Below the pieces are notes generated by a model. It saw only the letters and a list, made by a program, of their open reading frames with translations, was not told where the DNA came from and ran no database searches. Of a stretch of 36,382 nucleotides of DNA, positions 18,926 through 27,301 are shown one piece after another. Every line of letters begins with the position of its first letter. Within the stretch, counting starts at the first letter, position 1. The position numbers were made by a program, and so were the translations under genes. The DNA comes from Methanobacteriota archaeon (lineage in GTDB: Archaea > Thermoplasmatota > Thermoplasmata > SG8-5): assembly GCA_013791785.1 (NCBI GenBank), contig VMTD01000052.1, positions 1-36,382 of the forward strand, read 5' to 3'.

Positions 18926-21900
18926 ATGGCAAAAATTAGAGTCAGAGCAAGAGCAGTTGATATGCTTGGTCGGCAACAGATTGCAGGAATCCCGACTGCA
19001 TTACACGAAATTTTAAAAAATGCACATGATGCTTATGCTGATTATGCGGAGGTTGACTACTTCCGACAAGACAAATCGCTGCTTATAAGAGATGATGGTA
19101 TAGGAATGACCAAGGATGAGTTCGAACTGAGATGGCTCACAATAGGTACGGAAAGTAAATTGGAATTAAGTGGAATAATTCCACCTTATCGTGACCCGAA
19201 TAAACCTTTGAGATCAATTCTCGGTGAAAAAGGAATAGGCAGACTTTCCATAGCCGCAATCGGAAAACAGGTTTTGGTTTTAACCAGGGCAGAACGGGAT
19301 GGTGTTTTGCATGACATCGTAGCATGCTTCATACATTGGGGGTTGTTTGAAATTCCGGGTCTTGACCTGAGCGAAATCGAAATACCAGTTGAAACATGGT
19401 CGGAAAATGTTTTGCCCAATCGCAAATTTGTCGACAAATTGGTTGAGAGTGTTCGTAAAAATGTAAATAAACTTGGAAATAAATTTCCTGAAACTACACG
19501 TATTTCTATTCTTCATGATTTGGAAAGCTTTAAAATTGCCCCTGATGTTCTTTCAAAACGGTTAGAAGGATTGTCACTTGCAAATGGACGAGGAACCCAT
19601 TTTTTCATCCACCCCGTGGATTCCATCCTTGAAACAGATATAGATGGAGGTGGGGATACCAAATTATTCGCTCCACCATTAAAGAAAAATCTCATTGGGT
19701 TTTGCAACACCATGACACCCGATGCACCAGTTCCCGCCGTGCGAATCACCTTCCGAGACCATCGAATGGATGGTAGCATACACGACTTAGTCGACCCAGA
19801 TATAGAGTTCTTCACACCCGGCGATTTCAAATCAGCAGATCACCAGTTCGATGGGGTATTCAACGAATTCGGACAATTCGATGGTACAATCTCAATTTAC
19901 GGTGGAAAGCCAATAAAATACGTTCTCCCTTGGAACGGAGCGAGAGGGAAGCCAACAAGCTGCGGACCATTTCGGCTGAAAATGGCGTACGTGCAAGGAT
20001 TGCAAAGAGAATCACGCCTCCCACCAGAGATATATGGCCCAATCACAAACAAACTGAACCAAATTGGTGGAGTTTACGTGTACCGCGACGGAATTCGAAT
20101 TCTACCTTATGGTAATTCAGACTATGATTGGCTGGGTGTAGAACGTCGTCGCAACCTGGCAGCAAAGGATTATTTTTTCAGCTATAGACGCATATTCGGG
20201 GTTGTCGAGATAAAAAAAGAGGCGAATCCTGGGCTTATCGAGAAAGCGGGTCGCGAGGGGTTCATGGAAAATGCGGCTTTCCGCCAAGTGCGAGAATTAG
20301 TCCAGAACTTTCTCGTCGAGGTCGTACGCGAATATTTCCGCAAAGGAAGCAACCTTGCAGATGATTTTTGGCGAATAAAAATTGAACTTGATAGACAGGA
20401 CATACTTCTAAAACAACGTGAGAAACGAATATCGAATAAAAAACAAAATTTTGCTTCTGAACTTGGTAATTTTTTCCAGAAAATTGAGAACTCTAAACCT
20501 ACCTACGAAGTTAACAATATCAAGGACAGTATAGAAGCGAAGCTCAAGTCTGTCAGTGCACAGATAGAAAGCAATCCCGAAGAGGCTGGAAGAATACTTT
20601 TGAAAATTGAGGCAACACTTAGGACAGAAATTGCTGACCTTCGCAAACGATACTCCATCACCCGACCACGAGGGATGGGACTTACCAAAAATCAGCAAGA
20701 TAACTGGAATGCTTACATGAAAGAAGCCGAGGAACTCGAAAATAAACATTTCAAAATATTGGAAAAACATCTGCAAAATGAAATAAACAAAGCTTTCGCA
20801 TCATTATCCAGTTACGTTGACAAACGACGGCGTATCGATCAAATGTTACAAGAGATGAAGAAGCAGACTGAAAGCGATGCAAAACGAATGAGAACGGAAA
20901 CAACCGACGAGGTAAAAAGCCTCCAAGACACAGTCCTCGTTGAAATTAAAGAACATATGGAAGCTTTACAAAATACTTTGAAAGAAACACTGATTGAATT
21001 CGAACAAATGGACCTCTCTACATTATCGGATGCCGAACAAGAAAAATACCAAACAGAACTTGCGCGCAAATTGGAATCTTCTTCTACAAAGGAACTTAAA
21101 GGATTGGAAAGCGTCCGTGACCAACTTACCATGCTTAACGAAGCATTGGCAAACGACGAGTCTATCTCGGATGTGACCATCGCTTTAGAAGAAAGAGTAG
21201 ACTCCTTCAAAAATCAAATTGACCAATATGCTGAATTAGCCCAGATTGGCACCGCAGTTGGCATTGTACAACATGAATTCTCAAGCACTGTCAAAATGAT
21301 GCATGACTACATTAAACAATTACGTGCCTGGGCCGTCACAAATCCCCAAATCGATGAAATATATCAAAATATTCGAATCAATTTTGAGCACTTTGATGAA
21401 TATATGAATGTATTCAAACCATTTGACAGACGGCTCCAGCGTAAAAAAATGGACATACCTGGGCAGGAGATTCGTTATTACCTGCAAAGACTATTCGAAG
21501 ACCGATTGGCACGGCACAACATCAAAATCAAAGCCACACGGAAATTTGATAATGCTATAATATGCACATACCCATCGACAATATATCCGTGCTTCGTGAA
21601 CATAGTAGATAACGCCATATATTGGATTACCAAAGACGCAGAGGGAAGACCTCGAATAGGTGATACTAAAAAAGAAATCCGACTTGACGCGGATGACAAC
21701 GGTCTGTTTGTTAGCAATTCTGGACCTGGCATAAAACGAAGAATAGCCGATCGAATTTTCGATTTTGGTTATTCGGAAAAGAAAAATGGCAGGGGAATGG
21801 GCCTGTACATATCACGCGAAATCCTAAGAAGAGAGGGGTTAGATCTCGTTCTGGAAGAAAGTGGCAAGAACGTGAGACCGATATTCAGAATCGTGTTTGG

Positions 21901-21931
21901 ATCAGGGAAACAGGAGGAATCTGATGAGTAG
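18926..21931 (+). CDS. Dual-GHKL ATPase: MORC/Hsp90-like N-terminus and histidine-kinase-like C-terminus
   Basis: A 1001-residue protein with two separate GHKL ATP-binding modules. The N-terminal one has N-box HEILKNAHDA (27-36), DDGIGM (56-61) and GEKGIGR (100-106), the MORC/Hsp90/MutL-like form. Between about residues 490 and 760 is a long charged coiled coil. From 767, AQIGTAVGIVQHEFSST resembles a HisKA phosphoacceptor helix with His783. It is followed by a kinase-type HATPase_c: NIVDNAIYW (N-box, about 891-899), SNSGPGI and NGRGMGLY (954-961). The gene starts directly after the methyltransferase stop and overlaps the receiver gene by eight bases, so the three act together. MORC-type ATPases linked to Dcm enzymes in R-M operons are known from comparative genomics. 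The combination with a full kinase module is notable. Domain limits are read by eye, and kinase activity is inferred. Confidence 0.8.
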   Translation: MAKIRVRARAVDMLGRQQIAGIPTALHEILKNAHDAYADYAEVDYFRQDKSLLIRDDGIGMTKDEFELRWLTIGTESKLELSGIIPPYRDPNKPLRSILGEKGIGRLSIAAIGKQVLVLTRAERDGVLHDIVACFIHWGLFEIPGLDLSEIEIPVETWSENVLPNRKFVDKLVESVRKNVNKLGNKFPETTRISILHDLESFKIAPDVLSKRLEGLSLANGRGTHFFIHPVDSILETDIDGGGDTKLFAPPLKKNLIGFCNTMTPDAPVPAVRITFRDHRMDGSIHDLVDPDIEFFTPGDFKSADHQFDGVFNEFGQFDGTISIYGGKPIKYVLPWNGARGKPTSCGPFRLKMAYVQGLQRESRLPPEIYGPITNKLNQIGGVYVYRDGIRILPYGNSDYDWLGVERRRNLAAKDYFFSYRRIFGVVEIKKEANPGLIEKAGREGFMENAAFRQVRELVQNFLVEVVREYFRKGSNLADDFWRIKIELDRQDILLKQREKRISNKKQNFASELGNFFQKIENSKPTYEVNNIKDSIEAKLKSVSAQIESNPEEAGRILLKIEATLRTEIADLRKRYSITRPRGMGLTKNQQDNWNAYMKEAEELENKHFKILEKHLQNEINKAFASLSSYVDKRRRIDQMLQEMKKQTESDAKRMRTETTDEVKSLQDTVLVEIKEHMEALQNTLKETLIEFEQMDLSTLSDAEQEKYQTELARKLESSSTKELKGLESVRDQLTMLNEALANDESISDVTIALEERVDSFKNQIDQYAELAQIGTAVGIVQHEFSSTVKMMHDYIKQLRAWAVTNPQIDEIYQNIRINFEHFDEYMNVFKPFDRRLQRKKMDIPGQEIRYYLQRLFEDRLARHNIKIKATRKFDNAIICTYPSTIYPCFVNIVDNAIYWITKDAEGRPRIGDTKKEIRLDADDNGLFVSNSGPGIKRRIADRIFDFGYSEKKNGRGMGLYISREILRREGLDLVLEESGKNVRPIFRIVFGSGKQEESDE

Positions 21932-23723
21932 TTTCGATGAAATGTGCAAAGAAGCGGTCGAGCGATTCATACAAACTGTCGCTATCATCGATGATATGGC
22001 AACATACGATAATAATTCACAATCAGATGATGACAAAGATAAAACAAAAACACTAACACCCCCTGCTAATGGTCTCACGACGGACATCCTTGAACAAGAA
22101 TCTCCATCAACTGAAAAAGGACCTGAAGACAATGACGATAATCTCGGTCAGCTTGATGCAAAGGTTGTGATCAATGCTTTTGCGGATATGGGTATCACAT
22201 GTTGTATCCAACGCCCTAAACACGAGGAGTCATCGTGTGAACGAGCAGTAAAATTGGCAACATCCGCTGATATCCTTGTCCTTGATTGGGTTCTCGATAA
22301 AAAAAATATAACGCTTCCTCGCGACATCATTAAACAGGTAATGAAAGAAGATAAGAGCAAAGGTGGTCGAATGCGACTCATAGTTGTGTACACATCCCAT
22401 AACTATGTCGACCAGATGCTCAAGGACTTAAAAGAAGATGCTGACGATGTATACGATGGCATCCTGAGGATGGACAAAAAACAGCTCACTATAGCAAATG
22501 ATTGTCTTCGAATCGTTATTCTCAATAAAGAAAAAACTAAAAACCCACCTGAAGAAGCTCGAATTGTCCCATTCAGCGATTTACCTAATAATATCATTTT
22601 GGAATACGTCGAACTGATGAAAGGCATAATTCCTGGTGTCACATTACACAGTATTGCTGCTATGAGGGAAAAAACTCATGCACTACTCTCGATATTGAAC
22701 AGAAATCTTGACGGAGCCTATTGTCTGCATCGTGCCTTTCTTCTCGAACCTTCAGACAGTGTTGACTTTGCCATGAACCTGATTACAAGTGAAATTGAAA
22801 CAGTTATTCAATCGGATGCAAAAGCACGGCAATTCGTTGATAGAAACGGGATAAAGGAGTGGTTAATACAAAAAGCAGGTGATGAAAAGAAATTTCCGTA
22901 CTGTAACAGTTCACTTTCGGTAAAAACAATTGAAAATTGTATATTAAATGGGCAACTATCCAAAAAAGAGGAGGTAACGAATATTAAAAAAGAATATGCA
23001 ACTAATTGGATTCAAGCTAAGTATGATGCAGGAGAGATTCTGAAAAATGATGAGGATGAAGACATTACTTTAACAGACGCGAAAAAATATATCAAACAAA
23101 ATAAATTGGAACGTATTAAGGGATGCAAACCTCCTGTAGAAACACGTTTTGCTGAAACATTGTATTCTACATCAAAAGAAGCTATCAATGGGTGCAAAGA
23201 ATTATCGCGTTTAAACTGTACAACTCGGGATACTGTAAGTCGCCCATATATTGATGAACAGCATGGCCCGACTATTAAATTAGGTAGCATTCTTAAAGTG
23301 CGAAAAAAAGACCACAATGATTTAGTTGATGATTGGTTCCTTTGTCTTACTCCACTTTGTGACTGCATACGTTTAGAAAAAGAAGAAAAGGTAGAATTTC
23401 TCTTTTTACATCTTTACCCTGGGAAAAAAGATAACGCAGACATTTACGTTGAGACACAAAAAGGGGAAATTGAACCTCTAGTTTTCAGAGGAAAAAATAG
23501 AAAAATAGAACTATTGACAATTCCATTCTTCCCTGATAAGAATGATCGCATTCGCGCTAAATTTTGTAAAAATAAATGGCGAGTCAAATCTAAAAGGAAA
23601 AATTATCAATGGATTGCTGAACTCAGAAATAACAAAGCTCTAGCAATTGCCCATCATGTTGCGGCTAATACATCAAGGGTAGGTATCGATGAATTTGAAT
23701 GGTTCCGTCGCCAAGCACCATAA
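21924..23723 (+). CDS. Receiver-domain protein with large uncharacterised C-terminal region
   Basis: A 599-residue protein. I choose ATG 21924 over the track's start at 21897 because AGGAGG lies just before it and the domain begins there. The N-terminal ~170 residues look like a response-regulator receiver: TVAIIDDM (Asp23/Asp24 for the acidic pocket), a low-complexity acidic insert (about 30-75), ADILVLDW (Asp121, the likely phosphoacceptor) and LIVVYTSHN (Thr157). The remaining ~430 residues, with a lysine-rich end, are not a standard output domain that I recognise. The start overlaps the dual-GHKL gene by eight bases. Its partner carries the HisKA-like helix, so phosphotransfer from His783 of that protein to Asp121 is the obvious prediction. 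It would make DNA-status or infection sensing a two-component event inside a methylase operon. A pseudo-receiver acting only by binding is the alternative. Confidence 0.72.
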   Translation: MSSFDEMCKEAVERFIQTVAIIDDMATYDNNSQSDDDKDKTKTLTPPANGLTTDILEQESPSTEKGPEDNDDNLGQLDAKVVINAFADMGITCCIQRPKHEESSCERAVKLATSADILVLDWVLDKKNITLPRDIIKQVMKEDKSKGGRMRLIVVYTSHNYVDQMLKDLKEDADDVYDGILRMDKKQLTIANDCLRIVILNKEKTKNPPEEARIVPFSDLPNNIILEYVELMKGIIPGVTLHSIAAMREKTHALLSILNRNLDGAYCLHRAFLLEPSDSVDFAMNLITSEIETVIQSDAKARQFVDRNGIKEWLIQKAGDEKKFPYCNSSLSVKTIENCILNGQLSKKEEVTNIKKEYATNWIQAKYDAGEILKNDEDEDITLTDAKKYIKQNKLERIKGCKPPVETRFAETLYSTSKEAINGCKELSRLNCTTRDTVSRPYIDEQHGPTIKLGSILKVRKKDHNDLVDDWFLCLTPLCDCIRLEKEEKVEFLFLHLYPGKKDNADIYVETQKGEIEPLVFRGKNRKIELLTIPFFPDKNDRIRAKFCKNKWRVKSKRKNYQWIAELRNNKALAIAHHVAANTSRVGIDEFEWFRRQAP

Positions 23724-23833
23724 ATCGAAAAATAATGAAAAACCGCAAAACGTCCTCTTTATCCCTAAACTTCATATTCAGTTATAAGATGCATTCTAGA
23801 TATTCAACACCCACAGTAGGCGTTAGACTGTTC

Positions 23834-23914
23834 GCTTTTGTCCAGGCAAAAGCTGATTTGCAAGCAAATCAACAAAACCAGGAAATGACAGTTGATGGAG
23901 AGGAACCCTCTCCA
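23834..23914. terminator. Three tandem hairpins between convergent genes
   Basis: Three perfect short inverted repeats stand in a row in the 213-base gap between the receiver gene (plus) and the Kelch gene (minus): GCTTTTG/CAAAAGC (23834-23853), GATTTGC/GCAAATC (23855-23870) and TGGAGAGG/CCTCTCCA (23896-23914). Their position between convergent genes suggests a two-way transcription stop. The rest of the gap holds no gene. Confidence 0.4.
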
Positions 23915-23936
23915 AACCACACCTAAATGAGACCGA

Positions 23937-25679
23937 CTACTCTTCCGGGGAACTTTGCTCATCACTTTCTTTTTCTGGCGGTTTCTTCATTCGGGAATAT
24001 AGTCCAATACCAATCACTGCAGCAACACCAACCAATATGACAAGCCAGAATAGGGAGGTAGTGAAAATATCATCACTAGAATCATCATCACTATCTAGCA
24101 AGCCGTCCTGAGCAGAATCGGTAGCAGTTGGCGTGGCAGATACTTCATTAGAAAAGGCCCCTTCACCTACGCTGTTTATAGCACGGACTTTGTAGTAATA
24201 TGTTTGGTCATTGGTGACAGAAGTATCTGTGTAAATTAGTACATTCTCCGTGTTTGTAAGGTAAGTTTCTATTCCTGATGAAGCTCCACGATAAATCTTA
24301 TAATTTGTAATAGTTAATCCACCATCGGAGCTTGGAACAGCCCATGTAAGTGTAACCTGTCCATCGCCAGCAGTCGCCTGAAGATTGCCTGGTGCAGAAG
24401 GCGCTGTTGTTCCAGTAATAGGTGTTGCACTAACTGAATTTGATTTTGTCCCCTCTCCCACAGAATTGATAGCACTAACTTTGTAATAGTAAATATGACC
24501 GTTGGTAACTGACAAATCTGTGTAGGTTAACACATTATCTACTGTTGTATGAAGTGTTTCTCCCCCAGTAGTTATGCCACGATATATTTTATAATTCGTT
24601 ATACTAGCACCACCGTCCGATGCAGGGGCTGACCAATCCAAAATAACTTTTCCATCACCAGCTGTTGCTTGAAGATTTAATGGTACACTTGGGGCTGAGA
24701 TGGGGTCTGGCTCATATGGTGTGTAAACTTCATTTTTCGAATATTCATAAAAGGTCGTGTAGGTTTCACTACTATAAGTTGTCGAGGCCCCACCAATTGC
24801 ATAGATTTTTCCTCCCAATTCTACAACACCAAGTTGAGTCCGGGGTGTCGGAAGCGGTGTTCCCTGCGACCATGTGTCTGTATCATAATCATATATCTCA
24901 ACTTTATTTACTACTTGATAATTAACGCCAGTTGGTGAGTTTTGATCCCCGCCAATCGTATATATTGAATTATTAATAACAGCAAGGCCAAAGTACTCTC
25001 TTGGTGTTGGCATTGAGCTTTTTAAATCCCAAGAATTGGTATTTGGATCATAAATCTCAACAATTCCAGTGTTTTCATAAGGATAATTACCAGTAAATCC
25101 TCCGATTGCAATAATTTTATTATCAATCACACCTGAAGATAATCCTCTTCTCTTCGTTGGCATTGGTGATTTTGTACTCCAACTATTTGAACCAGTATCA
25201 TAGACTTCAATCGTATCTAACCAATCCCCCCCTGCTGCTTCGCCACCGATGCAATATATTTTATTATCAATTACTGCCGTAGCAAAAGAATGACGTGGAG
25301 TGGGCATATTAGTTCCATTGCTCCAAATTTCTGTTTCAGGATTATATATTTGTACTAAATTACTATTTATCCCGATACAGTATATTAAATTATTAACTAC
25401 CGCAACACCAGCTCTGTAAAAACCCCCAAGCATATTGCCTTTTAATGTCCATATGTCTAATTCAGGGTCATATTTCTCAATTATTGTAGTATGTGCTCCA
25501 TCTTTTACACCACCCAAAGCGTAAATACCTTCATTAACAACTGCCAGACCCAGACCTCTTCTAGTATATTGCATTGATTGTTTAGTAGTCCAAGAATCCC
25601 CCTGGGCATTTACATTATAAGTTATCAAAGACGTTAGTAGCAGCAAGCTCACAAGGATTATCACGACAACTCTCTTCAT
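23937..25679 (-). CDS. Secreted, membrane-anchored Kelch-repeat and fibronectin type III protein
   Basis: A 580-residue surface protein. Residues 1-25 form a signal peptide (KR, then a leucine-rich core ending in VNA). About residues 30-325 hold six Kelch repeats recognisable by IYALGG/IYCIGG, YDP and MPTPR motifs, which should fold as a six-bladed beta-propeller. Two FN3 domains follow (about 335-510). They are nearly alike (LQATAGDG and YYYKV in each), pointing to an internal duplication. A transmembrane helix (LFWLVILVGVAAVIGIGLY) and a short charged cytoplasmic tail end the protein. Propeller-plus-FN3 proteins serve in adhesion or cell-surface contacts in archaea. It stands alone on the minus strand between two defence modules. 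It may be a passenger gene or a cell-surface part of the island. Its promoter probably uses the TATATCC region at about 25731-25737. Confidence 0.88.
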   Translation of the reverse strand: MKRVVVIILVSLLLLTSLITYNVNAQGDSWTTKQSMQYTRRGLGLAVVNEGIYALGGVKDGAHTTIIEKYDPELDIWTLKGNMLGGFYRAGVAVVNNLIYCIGINSNLVQIYNPETEIWSNGTNMPTPRHSFATAVIDNKIYCIGGEAAGGDWLDTIEVYDTGSNSWSTKSPMPTKRRGLSSGVIDNKIIAIGGFTGNYPYENTGIVEIYDPNTNSWDLKSSMPTPREYFGLAVINNSIYTIGGDQNSPTGVNYQVVNKVEIYDYDTDTWSQGTPLPTPRTQLGVVELGGKIYAIGGASTTYSSETYTTFYEYSKNEVYTPYEPDPISAPSVPLNLQATAGDGKVILDWSAPASDGGASITNYKIYRGITTGGETLHTTVDNVLTYTDLSVTNGHIYYYKVSAINSVGEGTKSNSVSATPITGTTAPSAPGNLQATAGDGQVTLTWAVPSSDGGLTITNYKIYRGASSGIETYLTNTENVLIYTDTSVTNDQTYYYKVRAINSVGEGAFSNEVSATPTATDSAQDGLLDSDDDSSDDIFTTSLFWLVILVGVAAVIGIGLYSRMKKPPEKESDEQSSPEE

Positions 25680-25729
25680 CTACTTCCTCTAAGATTTGCT
25701 TTCGGAACATAGAATTTGGGATATAAAAG

Positions 25730-25739
25730 ACTTTGCCTA
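25730..25739. promoter_or_regulatory. Bidirectional TATA-like element between the Kelch and Tfx-like genes
   Basis: GGATATAAAA on the plus strand reads TTTTATATCC on the minus strand, so it can serve as a TATA box in both directions. It lies about 51-60 bases upstream of the Kelch ATG (minus) and about 73-82 bases upstream of the Tfx-like ATG at 25812 (plus). Confidence 0.4.
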
Positions 25740-25811
25740 TTTAGGTTAATTAGATTAATGTGTTCAACACGCCTAATTAACGCAATCACTTATCAGGTTT
25801 CTTGTGATAAT

Positions 25812-26069
25812 ATGAGTTTTTTAACTGAACGAGAAAGAGAAATCATGAGAATGTTGAAAGCTGGAAAGAGGGTCAAAGACATAGGGAAACACTTTAAGGT
25901 GTCCGATGCGAGTGTTTCCAAGTCTATTTCCAATGCAAAAAACAAGATAGTGAACTTGGAGGACGATATTGAATTTCTAATCGATATTGGTTTCATGACA
26001 ATCTTGAATAATGAAATTGAATTCATTTCAGAGAGCCGGGACCCAAAGGCATTGGCTAGAGAGAAATAA
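25812..26069 (+). CDS. Tfx-family-like helix-turn-helix regulator
   Basis: An 85-residue protein. I use ATG 25812 (MSFLTEREREIMRMLKAG) and not the longer track start at 25716, because the family begins with this F-L-T-E-R-E block. The N-terminal half resembles a sigma-70 region 4/LuxR-like helix-turn-helix (GKRVKDIGKHFKVSDASVSK), which is the layout of the archaeal Tfx family of DNA-binding proteins. The acidic C-terminal half may support dimerisation. It lies about 190 bases upstream of the Ubl operon on the same strand and divergent from the Kelch gene, so it could regulate either. No Ubl-related function is implied by its sequence. Confidence 0.7.
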   Translation: MSFLTEREREIMRMLKAGKRVKDIGKHFKVSDASVSKSISNAKNKIVNLEDDIEFLIDIGFMTILNNEIEFISESRDPKALAREK

Positions 26070-26167
26070 CGACACTTTGACGTATTAATTATTGGATACT
26101 AAACGTGACGTATAATTTTGCTTGAGCATTTAATTAGGGTCCTGCGTGAATCCAGATGTTATCCCCA

Positions 26168-26610
26168 ATTCTCTCCCTGATTTGTGGGACAAATCGTTTT
26201 GGATATAGTCATTGAAGGTCATGCCTAAGCTTGAGGTGACAAACCTCGGGAGTTGATATAATCACAAAGAAAATAACAGTGAAATTTGTAAGATTGGGCC
26301 TCCTCACATGGAAAGATGTAAGATTACAAAAAGGTGCAACTGTTAGAGATTTAAAAAGGGTATTTAAACTAACACAATACTACAATGTTTATAGATGCAA
26401 GACCGAAATCATGTTAAATTATAACCAAGATATTTTCAAATTACTTGAAGAAGGTGAGTTTTTAGAAATTTCTCCCCCATTTATGCTATAATTTCTCTCA
26501 TTCTCTCTCCAATGTTTAGGACAAATTATGCTCAGATATATACTCTATTTTCGCTTATGTTATGAGGGAAAACCTCAGGAGCATGGAAACATGACAAAGA
26601 AAATAACAGC
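26168..26610 (+). repeat. Tandem duplication of Ubl leader and coding start
   Basis: The leader of the first Ubl gene (26168-26278) and that of the second (26499-26608) are homologous. Both contain ATTCTCTC, GGACAAAT, GATATA, AAACCTC or AAAACCTC, a GGGAG/AGGAG ribosome-binding site, and an identical ACAAAGAAAATAACAG block at the coding start. The distance from GGACAAAT to that block is 77 and 75 bases respectively. The duplication therefore covered promoter/leader plus Ubl coding sequence. At the base triplet where the second copy has its ATG (26591-26593), the first copy has ATC (26261-26263). Confidence 0.7.
26279..26491 (+). CDS. Ubiquitin-like (beta-grasp) protein, first copy, start codon altered
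   Basis: At least 70 residues, homologous over its whole length to the Ubl half of the next gene: both show V-K/D-L...T-x-x-D-x-KRV, (Y/N)xVYR, QD, LLEExExLEISP. This is the size and strand pattern of a small beta-grasp ubiquitin-like domain. It ends in LEISPPFML with no Gly-Gly, so canonical activation by E1 is not supported by the tail. The start is abnormal: the homologous position 26261 is ATC, no ATG/GTG/TTG lies in frame between the preceding stop (26237-26239) and GTG at 26279, and starting at GTG cuts into the first strand. A GGGAG site at 26248-26252 still faces the ATC. Either translation begins at a non-standard codon or at GTG 26279, or the copy is decaying. The downstream genes remain intact. 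Confidence 0.65.
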   Translation: MKFVRLGLLTWKDVRLQKGATVRDLKRVFKLTQYYNVYRCKTEIMLNYNQDIFKLLEEGEFLEISPPFML

Positions 26611-27301
26611 AAAAATACTAGGAACCGGAAGCCCGGTAGTGAAGGACCTAAATATAAAAGAAAAAACAACCCCAGCTGATGTGAAAAGGGTGATTAATGT
26701 CCCCCAGACATATCAGGTTTATAGGGTTTCAACAAAGACCTTTCTGAAGGATGGTCAAGATCTTCACGGGTTGCTAGAAGAACATGAAAAATTGGAGATT
26801 TCTCCCGAGTCAGAGTTGGGCTGGCTGGGGGAGAAAATCTCCTCCCTTTTTTTTTCTGTTGAGGAAGAAAACAAGATAGAAGTTACGAACTCATGGTCCA
26901 TGCCCCCGTTGGAAGTTGGCCCACAGCCTTTCAGTTATGTCCAGCCCCCTCAGGCAATGCCCAGGTTGGAAGTATCAGTTGAGCCTGCAGAATTGATTGG
27001 CGCACAAGCGGAAATGGCAAACATTGAGTGGTTCCCAACTGATGAAGGATATGCTGGATTTTACACAACATGGGCGGGGAGGAAATATCAAGGCAAGATG
27101 AGCAGAAAATGGAGCTTGTTTCCACGATATTACATCAAGGATCCCCCACCAAACATTTTCTCTGGAAGGCATAGTCATTGCTTTTCCATAGCTATCGATG
27201 GGTGGTATCATTGTCATTTCGCAAAAGGTGCTGGAAACAATCCACTCACACTAATTCGCAAAGTCGAAGAGTATCTGAACGATACGGAGGTATGCTCATG
27301 A
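26591..27301 (+). CDS. Ubiquitin-like domain fused to an E2-like (UBC-fold) domain
   Basis: A 236-residue protein. ATG 26591 is preferred over the track's 26528 because an AGGAG site sits nine bases before it and the Ubl domain begins there. Residues 1-72 are a Ubl domain like the upstream gene. Residues ~75-140 are a proline-rich linker (QPFSYVQPPQAMP). Residues ~143-232 match the C-terminal half of an E2: LFPRYYIKDPPPNIF, then GRHSHC with Cys197, Trp205 eight residues later, and a final helix (PLTLIRKVEEYL). In classical E2 enzymes the catalytic Cys is also followed by Trp at +8 and preceded by an HP-rich turn, so Cys197 is the best catalytic candidate, with Cys208 second. The stop overlaps the JAB gene start (ATGA). 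It would carry thioester-linked Ubl, but the fused Ubl has no free tail, so it may act as a regulatory or docking domain. Confidence 0.7.
   Translation: MTKKITAKILGTGSPVVKDLNIKEKTTPADVKRVINVPQTYQVYRVSTKTFLKDGQDLHGLLEEHEKLEISPESELGWLGEKISSLFFSVEEENKIEVTNSWSMPPLEVGPQPFSYVQPPQAMPRLEVSVEPAELIGAQAEMANIEWFPTDEGYAGFYTTWAGRKYQGKMSRKWSLFPRYYIKDPPPNIFSGRHSHCFSIAIDGWYHCHFAKGAGNNPLTLIRKVEEYLNDTEVCS

Noticed and set aside
25716-25811. Extended N-terminus of the Tfx-like protein in the ORF track
   Set aside because: The added residues (MGYKRLCLFRLIRLM...) lie in the promoter region and are not part of the family's start.
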